This document shows, one piece after another, positions 34,921-43,183 of a stretch of DNA of 64,000 nt. The stretch spans positions 3,658,001-3,722,000 of the forward strand of contig CAXXFH010000004.1 in assembly GCA_963677085.2 (NCBI GenBank), given 5' to 3'. This DNA comes from G963677085 sp963677085. Lineage in GTDB: Bacteria > Planctomycetota > Planctomycetia > Pirellulales > Thermoguttaceae. Each line of letters starts with the position of its first letter. The first letter of the stretch is position 1. The notes under the pieces are model-generated. The model saw only the letters and a list, made by a program, of their open reading frames with translations. It had not been told where the DNA came from and did not search any database. Made by a program: the position numbers and the translations under genes.

Positions 34921-35094
34921 TTACCAAGGATCGGATTTTTTGCTGAGGAGCGAACTCTTCTTCGTAGTATAAAGTTCCATGCCCGGCCCGGGGAAATGGT
35001 TGACGCATCCTGCGTCGACGTACCATCCTTGGTGACTTGCAGCCCAACCGGGTGACATGCCGGGGGAATTGGGAAACTCCTCCGAGCCGGGCAT
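34921..35094 (-). CDS. Possible small protein downstream of mraZ
   Basis: A 57-codon frame MPGSEEFPNSPGMSPGWAAS ... LLSKKSDPW with a composition (Gly, Pro, Ser, aromatic and Lys) that does not look like a shadow of another gene, and no gene on the opposite strand. It starts ~50 bp behind the mraZ stop on the same strand. There is no clear ribosome binding site and no known family. Confidence 0.35.
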   Translation of the reverse strand: MPGSEEFPNSPGMSPGWAASHQGWYVDAGCVNHFPGPGMELYTTKKSSLLSKKSDPW

Positions 35095-35144
35095 GGGGAC
35101 GCGTTTCGTAATCGCAAGGCGGCAGATTGCCTCGCGTGCTTCGT

Positions 35145-35630
35145 TTAGTCGGAAAGTTGCTTGAAAAGGCGACGGAACCTGGGCATCCGTCGTTCGAGAT
35201 ACTTCATCCACGCCGCCGGACTCCAGATCTCTACGCACACGCCAGCCCCCACTACCAACACTTCGCCGCCCGGCTCCACGCCGAGAAACTCGCGAAAACC
35301 CTCGGGGATCAGTACTCGCCCACGATTGGCTAGCTGCACCGAACGGTGCCGGGTAGAGAGTAGACGGCCGAAGATCTGGACTTGAGCGACCCGGTCGTCG
35401 AGCTTGCCCTTGCGCATTTTCTCTTTGATCCACTCGACCTCTTGGTCGAGCTTCGCCTGCCAGTGCTCGGCACCCCACAGGCTGAGACATCCCACACGCT
35501 CCTTGGCTAAGAAGCAGTCGCTGGAGGCGGTGGTGAGCGGTTCGGCCAACTCTTGCGGAACACTCAGCCGATATCGCTCGTCGATCGTGCGACGAAACTC
35601 TCCGAGAATGAATTCGTCGGGTCGCGACAT
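35145..35630 (-). CDS. mraZ: MraZ-like protein (orphan)
   Basis: A 161-residue protein made of two SpoVT/AbrB-like MraZ half-domains. The first has GEFRRTIDERYRLSVPQELA, the second NRGRVLIPEGFREFLGVEPG; the D-x-x-R pattern of each half is kept in variant form. In most bacteria MraZ is the first gene of the division and cell-wall (dcw) cluster and represses it by binding direct repeats upstream. Here it is not followed by rsmH (mraW) or other dcw genes, which fits planctomycetes that have lost FtsZ. The target of regulation is therefore open. Confidence 0.82.
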   Translation of the reverse strand: MSRPDEFILGEFRRTIDERYRLSVPQELAEPLTTASSDCFLAKERVGCLSLWGAEHWQAKLDQEVEWIKEKMRKGKLDDRVAQVQIFGRLLSTRHRSVQLANRGRVLIPEGFREFLGVEPGGEVLVVGAGVCVEIWSPAAWMKYLERRMPRFRRLFKQLSD

Positions 35631-36307
35631 CGCGTTGACTGGCGTGTTCTGCGGGTTTAGTCGAACCGTCTACGATCATCAAGAAGCTCTAGTATAGCTG
35701 ATGGGTCGGTTTCCCACAAGTAGCTGCCTTCCTGGCTGCCGGTGGGCTCAAATCCCACACAAATGAGTTTAGCGATTTTCGCGATTTCGGCAAGCGGCGC
35801 GACGAAAAAAACCATGCGGTTTGTGCGCAAAGATTGGACTGCAAAGAGCTTCCGACTTGCACAGTCCCTGCCGGTTGCCACCGGCTGCTTACCAGCCAGT
35901 GTCGCCGTTGCTAGGTTTTGAAAGAGAGCAGGGTAGCACCGATTATTTTCAGTGCTATGGCCTGCTACGTTTGCGGACGCGACCGGAGACTCGTCGGTAT
36001 CGCCTTGGCAACAGGAGGAATACGACACGCCAGCCACCCTCCCATCGCTTCGCGACACCGACGATTTTGCGATCATCATTGCGACAAGAATTCCCCCGCC
36101 CCGCAAAATCATCGGTGCCACCCACAGAAAATCGTCGTTGTTGCCACGTTTACCGCCCCCCCTCTTGCAGTAGTGCTCTACTGGCTGCACAATAGGCCGT
36201 AGTGTCGGCAGGGGAAGATCACGAGCTTGAAGGATCGAGCGTCCCAAGCTGTGCCGGCCTCTCTCGGTATCTGGGCCGACAAGGCATAAGGATTCGTTTC
36301 GCATTCC
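35631..36307. other. Long spacer with several palindromic repeats
   Basis: Holds a TGCCACCGGCTGCTTACCAGCCAGTG hairpin at 35876-35901, copy 3 of the ~80-bp repeat (35934-36012) and a further half copy with AGAAAATCGTCGTTGTTGCC near 36125-36145. No coding frame was convincing. Confidence 0.55.
35934..36012. repeat. ~80-bp dispersed repeat, copy 3
   Basis: TAGCACCGATTATTTTCAGTG through ACTCGTCGGTATCGCCTTGG, the most diverged of the three copies (others at 28508 and 30457). Confidence 0.65.
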
Positions 36308-37186
36308 ATGAAGACTTCGCTTCCCGAACGCTCCCAGCCGGTCGCCGAGATACTCGCCGAGATTACCGAGGCGATCCGGGAGCTAATGGGCGACGATCTG
36401 GCCATGTTGATCCTCTTCGGCTCCTACGCCCGGGGCGATTGGGTCAACGACCGCTACACCGAAGACAACATTGTCTACACCTACGAGAGCGATTTCGATC
36501 TGCTGGTGGTGAGCGAGAAGCGGTCCCACGGCACGTCCCGCGGTGAGGCTCGTTTAAGCGCAACGATCCGTCGGCGTTTGCAGCGGCTGGGGTTGGATCA
36601 GCCGAGCTCGTCGATCATCGTCGAGAACATCGGGCGCCTTAACAAGGCCCTTGAGCGTGGTCGCTATTTCTACGTGGACATTAAGAAGGAGGGCGTGCTG
36701 TTGTTCGACAGCGGCCGTCACACACTGGCCGAAGTCCGCTCCCTCGAACCAGTCGAGTACCAGAGGTACGCCCGGGATGATTTTGAGCACTGGTTTACCA
36801 GTGCCAACGAGTTCTTGATTGATTCCCAACATGCTCTTGATCGAAGCAGCCACAGCATTGCTGCGTTTTATCTTCATCAAGCCACCGAACGATTCTTCAG
36901 CGCGATCCTCTTGACGTTTACCGGCTATAGGCCCAAGACGCACGACATCGAAAAGCTCGACCGGCAGGCGAGCAACCTGCATGCCGAGTTCTTCACCGTC
37001 TTCCCGCGAGCGACTCCGGAACAGAAAGATCGTTTCGAGAAGCTCAAAAATGCCTATATCGACGCCCGCTACAAACGCGACTACGTGATTACCCGCGAGG
37101 AACTCGACTACCTGGCCGCCCGCGTGCGAAAACTACAAGAGCTAACCAAGCGAATCTGCGAGGAACATATTGCCAACATGGCGTGA
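36308..37186 (+). CDS. Single-chain nucleotidyltransferase-HEPN protein
   Basis: A 292-residue fusion. The N-terminal minimal nucleotidyltransferase (MNT) has LFGSYARGDW (Gly-Ser at 38-39) and the metal pair Asp62/Asp64 in ESDFDLLVV. The C-terminal half (from residue ~155) is a HEPN domain, with HWFTSANEFL and AAFYLHQATERFFSAILLTF. MNT and HEPN proteins are usually encoded as two adjacent genes acting as an antitoxin (AMPylating) and an RNase toxin; here both are on one chain. The classical R-x4-6-H RNase motif is not evident in the HEPN half, so it may be a nucleotide-binding or inactive form. The function, toxin-antitoxin or otherwise, is inference. Confidence 0.75.
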   Translation: MKTSLPERSQPVAEILAEITEAIRELMGDDLAMLILFGSYARGDWVNDRYTEDNIVYTYESDFDLLVVSEKRSHGTSRGEARLSATIRRRLQRLGLDQPSSSIIVENIGRLNKALERGRYFYVDIKKEGVLLFDSGRHTLAEVRSLEPVEYQRYARDDFEHWFTSANEFLIDSQHALDRSSHSIAAFYLHQATERFFSAILLTFTGYRPKTHDIEKLDRQASNLHAEFFTVFPRATPEQKDRFEKLKNAYIDARYKRDYVITREELDYLAARVRKLQELTKRICEEHIANMA

Positions 37187-37250
37187 CGAGAAGAAAGCGA
37201 TCCGCGACACGAACGATACGTCGAGTCTGATTACTCTGCACAACGCGGGC

Positions 37251-38258
37251 TCACTCCGAGATGACGTCGGCCGCACGAACGTTCTCGCCCCCGTCGATCG
37301 TGGCCATCCCGGCCAGGGCGTCTAGATCGACGTTCGTACTGATAAAATGGACCGAACCGTCGCAGAAGGTGAAGTTCAACCCGCCGGAGTGAAAGCTACC
37401 CCAGCCGCGGCTGCATGGCAGCGTTCCACCTAACCCATCCGTTTTTTGGCATTCGGCAAAATCGGCAAGAAACGTTCGCCGTTGAGGTGTAACCGTCGAG
37501 ATGGAATAGTACGAAAACGAATAGGCCCAGAGCGTACGGAACGACTCCGCGGTCCGTGTAGTCGATTCTCCGACCATCAACGTCTGGCTCGCACCATCGC
37601 GAATGTTACGAAGTTTTTCGGTATCGAATCCGAGCACGCCCACTAAATGCAACGGACCACGCCATTGCCGTTCATAACTGCCTTGGTTCAAATCGAACGC
37701 CGAATCCAGGAAATGCTCGCCGTCGTCGCTCGCTCGACCGCTTACTCCTCGATACGAACCAGGACGGTAACCTAGATTCAGGTTCCATGTAGCTGCTGCG
37801 CCACTGGCAGGCACAACCAATTCGGTTGCTGGCAAATCAGAAGGGCAGATGTAGCTCGCGATCAGCGATTCGCGGACAGTCTGATTCTCGGGGTCTTCGT
37901 TGTATGCCCTGAAGTCGTAGGCGTCGTACAAAGGTTTCTGCTCGATATAGGGCAGAATCGAGATCATCCAGTTGGCCCAGCCTTTTGAGATGTTCGACAT
38001 TCCCGGGCACACGCCAACCTGCGACTGGTGCCCATAATTGCCGGCCGGAAAAGAACCAAACGTTTCGTGGTAGGAATGAAGCGCCAAGCCGAGTTGGCGC
38101 ATATTGTTTGTGCAGCAAGCCCGTCGGGCACTTTCCCGCGCCGCTTGCACGGCCGGCAATAGCAGCCCGATGAGCACGCCGATAATCGCGATAACAACAA
38201 GCAACTCGACGAGCGTGAAGGCTCGCCGAGTTGCCTGGGCAAATCGATCACGTATCAT
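37251..38258 (-). CDS. DUF1559 pseudopilin-like protein, locus 1
   Basis: A 335-residue exported protein with a type IV prepilin N-terminus: short basic leader, then [19 protein letters not shown], the transmembrane helix that is also the pilin assembly helix, with Glu at position 5 of the mature end. The rest is DUF1559, with RRACCTNNMRQLGLALHSYH, several Cys, and the closing FTFCDGSVHFIS. It should be processed by a prepilin peptidase and built into, or associated with, a pseudopilus (type II secretion-like). It begins only 3 bp after the stop of the PEP-CTERM gene (TAG-TGA-ATG), so the two are translationally coupled. Confidence 0.88.
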   Translation of the reverse strand: MIRDRFAQATRRAFTLVELLVVIAIIGVLIGLLLPAVQAARESARRACCTNNMRQLGLALHSYHETFGSFPAGNYGHQSQVGVCPGMSNISKGWANWMISILPYIEQKPLYDAYDFRAYNEDPENQTVRESLIASYICPSDLPATELVVPASGAAATWNLNLGYRPGSYRGVSGRASDDGEHFLDSAFDLNQGSYERQWRGPLHLVGVLGFDTEKLRNIRDGASQTLMVGESTTRTAESFRTLWAYSFSYYSISTVTPQRRTFLADFAECQKTDGLGGTLPCSRGWGSFHSGGLNFTFCDGSVHFISTNVDLDALAGMATIDGGENVRAADVISE

Positions 38259-38261
38259 TCA

Positions 38262-39983
38262 CTAACCACGTTTGGTGATCCACCGTTTCCCGAAGAAGGC
38301 CAGTGCGGCCAGCATGAGCAGGAGCACGCCGGTCGACGGCTCGGGCACGGTGAGCAGGTCGAAATTCTGCACGCCCGTTCCCTGCGCGCCGACGTACATC
38401 GCCTTGCTGAAGAAGGCCTCCAACTCAGCCTGGCTTAAGCCAGCGGCGAGAATTGCACCAAGGTTCCAGATATCTCCACCGACGAAACCGCGCACGAGTG
38501 CGTCCGTCTGCGAAATCTCAAAAGTCTCGTCGGTCATGTAGAGTTCATAGAAGGGAAAATTCACGACGCCCGTATTAAAACCATCTGCGTCGTCAGTCTG
38601 CAGCACGAAGTTGGTGATGATGCCACCGTCAGCTTCCGATTGGTCGAGGAAGACTTCACCCGTGACGATATTGTAGATCAAATCAGCCCGATTGCCTAAG
38701 TCGGTACCAGTTGCGGTACTCTGTATCGCACTAATATCGTCACCGCACGCCTGCACCATCAGCGTCGATTGCTCGGCGGCCTCGGCCACGACCGGCCCGG
38801 TGAAGTTACCGAAAGCCTCGCCCAGGTCGCTGTTATCGACGTCGCCGTCGCCGTCGAAGTCACCATCGGCCCAGGTTTTGCCGCTGCCTCCGACATTCGT
38901 GAAATTCCCGTAAGCTGCTCCGAGGTCCGAGTTATCGACGTCCCAGTCTTCGTCGGCGTCGCCTGCCATATGAGCAAAGGCGTCGGCGTTCATGGCGCAC
39001 AAGTAGTATCCACCCTTTCCGGTATAGGCTCCCTGGTTCATGATGCCTGTTACGTCGAACCAGCCGGTTGGCATCTCGGCGGTTGCGAAGCTTTCGCTCG
39101 CCCCCAGGGTAATGTCCAACGCTCGGCCGCTGCCGTCCCGGAGTTCGAGCAGCGGATTGCCCTCGTCGTCAACCTGCGGATTACCAGAACCGTCCACTTT
39201 CTGAAACATCCGGACCCGCTTGACGTCAATCAGGGTCGATTGATAACGTTCGCCACCAGTTTGCCGGGTTTCATCGAAGATGAACGTATTCGAAGCGTCC
39301 ATCAGATCACTCAGAACGATTTCTGCTGCGTCTGGCATACCATAGTTCTTCTGGAGAATGACAATTTCAAAGTCATTTGCCGGGTCATTGTCGTGGTTTT
39401 CGTTCACGTTCATCTTGCCCGAATAGTGCAGGCCGGTGCGAGCCCGAATCTCGATCAAGTCGCCAGCGCGGACCAACTGCGAATCGGACAAGGTGGTCTC
39501 AGGATGCCACAGTTGCAGCCGGTTGAGTTCGGCGTACCATTCAGCATTCGAGTAACTTTTTGCGGGATTCCCACCGGGGTATTTGTAGGGATGGTTGCCG
39601 TAGTTTTGCCCCATCCAGGCGGCTGTCCCACCGAAGTCCGCGTTGTCCCAACTCTCACCCGAGAGGTCCACTGCTTGTACAAAAATCTCTGCCTCACCGC
39701 CGAGAGCCCAAGCTGTGTAATCCTTGTTTGCTTCGGTTCCGCCATCATAGTCTGCGGTCGGATTAAGCCAATCCTCGTTGTTATTCAGCACCACTCCACG
39801 CATGAGAATCGGAAAACCATCCGTTGGGTAAGCACTACTGCCATCGGAATTGACAGCCTGGTATGTATCGTGGCGGACCCAATCGACAGAGTCCCAATCC
39901 TGGGCAAACACCTCGCCAACAACCCCCAGGGCCAGCGCGGCCCCGACGACCCATCCAAGAATTCTCACATTGCGGCATTTCAT
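38262..39983 (-). CDS. PEP-CTERM protein with dockerin-type repeats
   Basis: A 573-residue secreted protein. A signal peptide (ILGWVVGAALALGVVGEVFA) opens it. Residues ~345-410 carry two calcium-loop dockerin-like repeats, DADEDWDVDNSDLG and DFDGDGDVDNSDLG, with the D-x-D-x-D pattern. The C-terminus is a PEP-CTERM anchor: VPEPSTGVLLLMLAALAFFG then KRWITKRG. Such proteins are exported and sorted to the envelope or exopolysaccharide by an exosortase; none is in the window. ATG 39983 begins the signal; the 22 codons upstream in the open frame are not a signal. Coupled to the DUF1559 gene. Confidence 0.88.
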   Translation of the reverse strand: MKCRNVRILGWVVGAALALGVVGEVFAQDWDSVDWVRHDTYQAVNSDGSSAYPTDGFPILMRGVVLNNNEDWLNPTADYDGGTEANKDYTAWALGGEAEIFVQAVDLSGESWDNADFGGTAAWMGQNYGNHPYKYPGGNPAKSYSNAEWYAELNRLQLWHPETTLSDSQLVRAGDLIEIRARTGLHYSGKMNVNENHDNDPANDFEIVILQKNYGMPDAAEIVLSDLMDASNTFIFDETRQTGGERYQSTLIDVKRVRMFQKVDGSGNPQVDDEGNPLLELRDGSGRALDITLGASESFATAEMPTGWFDVTGIMNQGAYTGKGGYYLCAMNADAFAHMAGDADEDWDVDNSDLGAAYGNFTNVGGSGKTWADGDFDGDGDVDNSDLGEAFGNFTGPVVAEAAEQSTLMVQACGDDISAIQSTATGTDLGNRADLIYNIVTGEVFLDQSEADGGIITNFVLQTDDADGFNTGVVNFPFYELYMTDETFEISQTDALVRGFVGGDIWNLGAILAAGLSQAELEAFFSKAMYVGAQGTGVQNFDLLTVPEPSTGVLLLMLAALAFFGKRWITKRG

Positions 39984-40204
39984 CGGCGTATCCTCCAAAG
40001 GTGGGCAGCTTCGGCCGAGCGAACTTCGCTCGTGCTCGACGGCAGGCATCGGCTGCCGGTATACTGGCAGGACCGTGGCGGGACCACGGTGTTACAATCG
40101 CGACAATCGTAACACCGCCGATTATAGCGGAGCCCGGTGGCGATGCAAGCGCGGGAAGAATATTTTGCCTAAAATACCACCTCACCACGCAAGGGGGGAG
40201 TCAG

Positions 40205-40302
40205 GGCGAAAAATGGGACAAGTCTAATTTTCCGGCAGTGGACGGTACAAGTTGGGTGTGGTCAGATAGTGCTGGAAAATTAGACCTGTCCCGTTTTTCG
40301 CC
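40205..40302. repeat. 98-bp palindrome with 33-bp arms
   Basis: Left arm 40205-40237 and right arm 40270-40302 are inverted repeats with three mismatches (core GGGACAAGTCTAATTTTCC / GGAAAATTAGACCTGTCCC), loop 32 bp. It resembles the REP/MITE elements of the GGGACAGGTCTAATTTT kind. It ends 3 bp before the uvrC stop codon. Confidence 0.85.
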
Positions 40303-40305
40303 GCC

Positions 40306-41634
40306 TCACTCGCCCAACTGCGACTTGCGCCGCAAGATGTGGTGGTAGTGCTGGGCGAAGCGGTGAGCCTCGTCGCGGACGTATTGCAGCAACCGCAGCG
40401 CGTATGAACGGCGACTCAATCGCAACGGTTCTTCGCAACCGGCTACAAAAACCAGTTCCTCGCGTTTGGCCAGCGAAAGGACCACCGGGGGGCTGATCTC
40501 CAGCGCACTGAAGGCCGTCAGTGCCGCATGGAGTTGGCCCTTGCCGCCGTCGATCAGCAGGATGTCGGGAAACGCTTCGCCGCAGTCGTGCAGCCGTTGG
40601 AAACGTCGGGCGACGGCCTCGCGGATGCTGCCATAGTCGTCGACGCCCTCGACCGTGCGGATTTTCAGACGCCGGTAGCCCGGCTTGAACGGCATCCCGT
40701 CGATGAACTTCACCAGCGAGGCCACCGTTTCCGTGCCCGCGATATGGGCGATGTCGATGCCCTCGATTGTCCGCGGTCGCTCGGGCAACTGCAACACCTT
40801 CTGCAGGCCGACGAGGCCCTTCTTCGGGTCGATCACGAACACCTCGGGCTGCACGTGGGTTTCCAGATCGCCACGCTCGCCGAGCGATTCGAGCATGCGG
40901 ATTTCGTCGCGCAGCCGGGCGGCCTCCTCGAAACGCAACTCCTTGGCTGCTGTTTCCATTTCCTGCCGCATCTGCTTTAACAGTTTCGATTGTCCCCCGT
41001 CGAGAAACTGCTGCAAGCGACGAATGCTCTTACGGTATTCTTCCCGCGAGATACGCAGATTACAGGGAGCCGTGCACTGCCGGATCGACGCCAGCAAACA
41101 GGGGCGAAACCATTGCCAGCGGTCGTCGGCCTCGTTGATGTCTAGCGTACATGTGCGAAACTTGAAGATCTTCTGCAACACCCCAATCGCCCCGCGCAGC
41201 GCCTTGGGGTTGGGAAACGGACCGTAGAGTCGCGTGCCGCGCGGCTGGGGTTCGCGGGTGAAGCCCACGCGGGGGAATTCCTCGCGGGTGTGAATTTCCA
41301 GGTAGGGGAAGGTCTTGTCGTCGCGGAGTTCCTTGTTGTGCTTCGGCTGGATGTCCTTGATCAGCCGGGCTTCCATCAGCAGAGCGTCGATCTCGCTTTC
41401 GGCTTCCAGGTAGTCGATGTCGCGGATTTCGGTGACCAGCTTAGCGGTGCGTGCCTCCTCGGCGGCCGCCTTGAGGAAGTAGCTGCCCGCCCGGGCGCGG
41501 AGGTTTTTCGCCTTGCCCACATAAATCACTCGACCGGCGGCGTCCTTCATCAGATACACGCCGGGCGTTTGGGGAAACGATCGAACTTTTTCGGCAGCCA
41601 GCGAATTATCGTCTGGCAAAGCGGACTGCGACAT
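40306..41634 (-). CDS. uvrC: Excinuclease ABC subunit C, short form
   Basis: A 442-residue nucleotide-excision-repair nuclease. The N-terminal GIY-YIG domain is clear (TPGVYLMKDAAGRVIYVGKA, residues ~23-42), followed by the cysteine-containing segment CLLASIRQCTAPC, the UVR/helical hairpin that meets UvrB (AAKELRFEEAARLRDEIRML), and the RNase H-like endonuclease domain (GIDIAHIAGTETVASLVKFI; LIDGGKGQL). It ends at RDEAHRFAQHYHHILRRKSQ, so the C-terminal helix-hairpin-helix DNA-binding part of usual (~600-residue) UvrC is missing. The stop codon lies 3 bp from a 98-bp palindrome, so truncation by that element is possible; a planctomycete short form is the alternative. Confidence 0.88.
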   Translation of the reverse strand: MSQSALPDDNSLAAEKVRSFPQTPGVYLMKDAAGRVIYVGKAKNLRARAGSYFLKAAAEEARTAKLVTEIRDIDYLEAESEIDALLMEARLIKDIQPKHNKELRDDKTFPYLEIHTREEFPRVGFTREPQPRGTRLYGPFPNPKALRGAIGVLQKIFKFRTCTLDINEADDRWQWFRPCLLASIRQCTAPCNLRISREEYRKSIRRLQQFLDGGQSKLLKQMRQEMETAAKELRFEEAARLRDEIRMLESLGERGDLETHVQPEVFVIDPKKGLVGLQKVLQLPERPRTIEGIDIAHIAGTETVASLVKFIDGMPFKPGYRRLKIRTVEGVDDYGSIREAVARRFQRLHDCGEAFPDILLIDGGKGQLHAALTAFSALEISPPVVLSLAKREELVFVAGCEEPLRLSRRSYALRLLQYVRDEAHRFAQHYHHILRRKSQLGE

Positions 41635-42154
41635 TTTCTATTGATAAGCAAGAAGAAGAAAGCACCAAAGCCAAACGTTGCGCCAAGTTCAAAACGACGA
41701 GTCGGATGCCACTGGTTGCTTGCCAGCCAATGCTGAACGCGGCATGCAAGCTGTCCGTGGCACCCGATCCGCCAATCGAAGATCGACGAAGCATTACCCA
41801 AGAATTATACGCCCGAACCGCGCGATTCGCAGCCCGAGTTGCGACCAGCAGGACCTACAGACGGCAATCTCGCACGTTCATCGCTACAACCCGACCGGCT
41901 GCAACGGTCGGCCAGATCACCGCAGTCGATCAGTTTTGCCGCGTTGGCACATCTGGCGCGCGGAACCCACAAATTGGTCGCAATACCGAGTTCTATCGCT
42001 AGACACTCCACCGCGGAACGATGAGAATGGCCGGTATCCTCAGGGCAATGAGACGACAACCGACGATGGTTGCCTCGGTGCTGCCTGGGTGAGTTGGGTA
42101 TCACTGGCCTGCCTGTCGGCCAGTGCCGAACACGACATTTTGGCCGAAATCGCT
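41635..42154. other. Spacer rich in short repeats
   Basis: Contains hairpins CCACTGGTTGCTTGCCAGCCAATG (41708-41731) and CACTGGCCTGCCTGTCGGCCAGTG (42102-42125), members of a loose family also at 3229, 30409, 35876 and 53720, and a GGCACCCGATCCGCCAATCG motif (41759-41778). The open frame that continues from 41678 into the next gene has no coding character here. Confidence 0.5.
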
Positions 42155-42952
42155 ATGTCCAATTCACACCGAAAATACTTCATGCATGCCGCACACGATG
42201 CGGTGGGCGTATCGCGTGGCGCCGCGCCGGGCATCTTGGCCGAAGAGTTCGCTCTTGGATTCGAGCCCAAAGTCCGCCTGCGAGTGGGCGTGGTCGTGCG
42301 ACGCGGGTCGCCGTTTAAGAAGCCGTTTCAAAACCGGTATCCAGGCCGTTCGTCCAGCGGACGCACGAACCCGGAGCCGGGTTTTGAAATCGCCTTCAAA
42401 ACGTGTCTTGGCGCGTTGGAGATGTTTGCCGAACACTACAGCGGCGAAACGATCGCCTGGCGGTGGCGTTCGCTCGACGACATCACCCTGCCGATTCCGG
42501 CCAGCGTAGGTGTCGACGTGGTGCTCACCCTCGACTCCCACTCGATCACGATCGCGGAGCCGGGCGTAGCGGTGAACTCGCCCGAAGAGCAGATTTCTGC
42601 GACACTCCCCTGTCCCCCCCCACCCCGTTTCCGCGCGCTTCAGTGCATCCTCATCGAGCCGACCGACATTGGGCAAAACCATGCGGTGCTGTCGGAGATG
42701 AGCCCGTTCGTCGTAACCAGCGTTCCACCGGCCGTAGCGCCCTCGCCCGACCGATGGCGCCCACTGCTTCACGTGGCCGATGCGGCCGGAGGATATCCGG
42801 TTGCCTGGACGAGCACCGAAGACGGCGAACCGGATCACGGGCAACGCTACTTCGCCACGACGTTGGGCACCACGGTCGACGATTTCCGCCAGGCAGAGTT
42901 TCTTCGGCTGCTTTATAATGCGCTGCGTTGGGTCGGCGGGCAGATGGTGTAG
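42155..42952 (+). CDS. Hypothetical protein with ThuA-like C-terminus
   Basis: A 265-residue frame of clear GC3-rich coding character. Its last third (residues ~170-265) reads GYPVAWTSTEDGEP...RYFATTLGTTVDDFRQAEFL RLLYNALRW-like, the pattern with which trehalose-utilisation/glutamine-amidotransferase-like (ThuA) proteins end. The first part has no known motif. Residues ~55-83 (KKPFQNRYPGRSSSGR and on) are encoded by a palindromic repeat (42326-42397) also found upstream of rnfA, so the protein seems to have taken up an in-frame insertion. The start is uncertain: ATG 42155 was taken because the frame upstream lies in repeat DNA. Confidence 0.45.
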   Translation: MSNSHRKYFMHAAHDAVGVSRGAAPGILAEEFALGFEPKVRLRVGVVVRRGSPFKKPFQNRYPGRSSSGRTNPEPGFEIAFKTCLGALEMFAEHYSGETIAWRWRSLDDITLPIPASVGVDVVLTLDSHSITIAEPGVAVNSPEEQISATLPCPPPPRFRALQCILIEPTDIGQNHAVLSEMSPFVVTSVPPAVAPSPDRWRPLLHVADAAGGYPVAWTSTEDGEPDHGQRYFATTLGTTVDDFRQAEFLRLLYNALRWVGGQMV

Positions 42953-43183
42953 ACCGGCGAGTGACCTTGTGGTTGAATGGATGGCGGAAATGCGTTCCAA
43001 GCCCACGGGCTGCGCCCCGTGGGATGAGACGCCCGCGGTATCACCCAACATGGCACCCGGTTTTTTAGTTTGGGCGTGCCACCTACCTTTGAAAGTGAAT
43101 GGCTGGCGGAAAGACGCTCCAGACCCACGGGTTGCCACCCGTGGGCTTGGATGCTTGTGCGACCGCCCACTTACATCGCTGTA
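42953..43183. repeat. Two successive hairpins behind the ThuA-like gene
   Basis: GCCCACGGGCTGCGCCCCGTGGG (42999-43021) and GACCCACGGGTTGCCACCCGTGGG (43121-43144), both preceded by similar GATGGCGGAAATGCGTTCCA / AATGGCTGGCGGAAAGACGC stretches, so this is a tandem duplication of one ~120-bp unit in the same direction. Confidence 0.6.

Noticed and set aside
38769..40112. 447-codon plus-strand frame opposite the dockerin-type PEP-CTERM gene
   Set aside because: The minus strand has signal peptide, dockerin repeats and PEP-CTERM anchor; this frame has none.
41678..42154. N-terminal extension of the ThuA-like frame
   Set aside because: The sequence is made of short palindromic repeats and its translation has no coding character.
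42164..43138. 324-codon minus-strand frame
   Set aside because: Antisense to the ThuA-like frame and reaching into repeat DNA.
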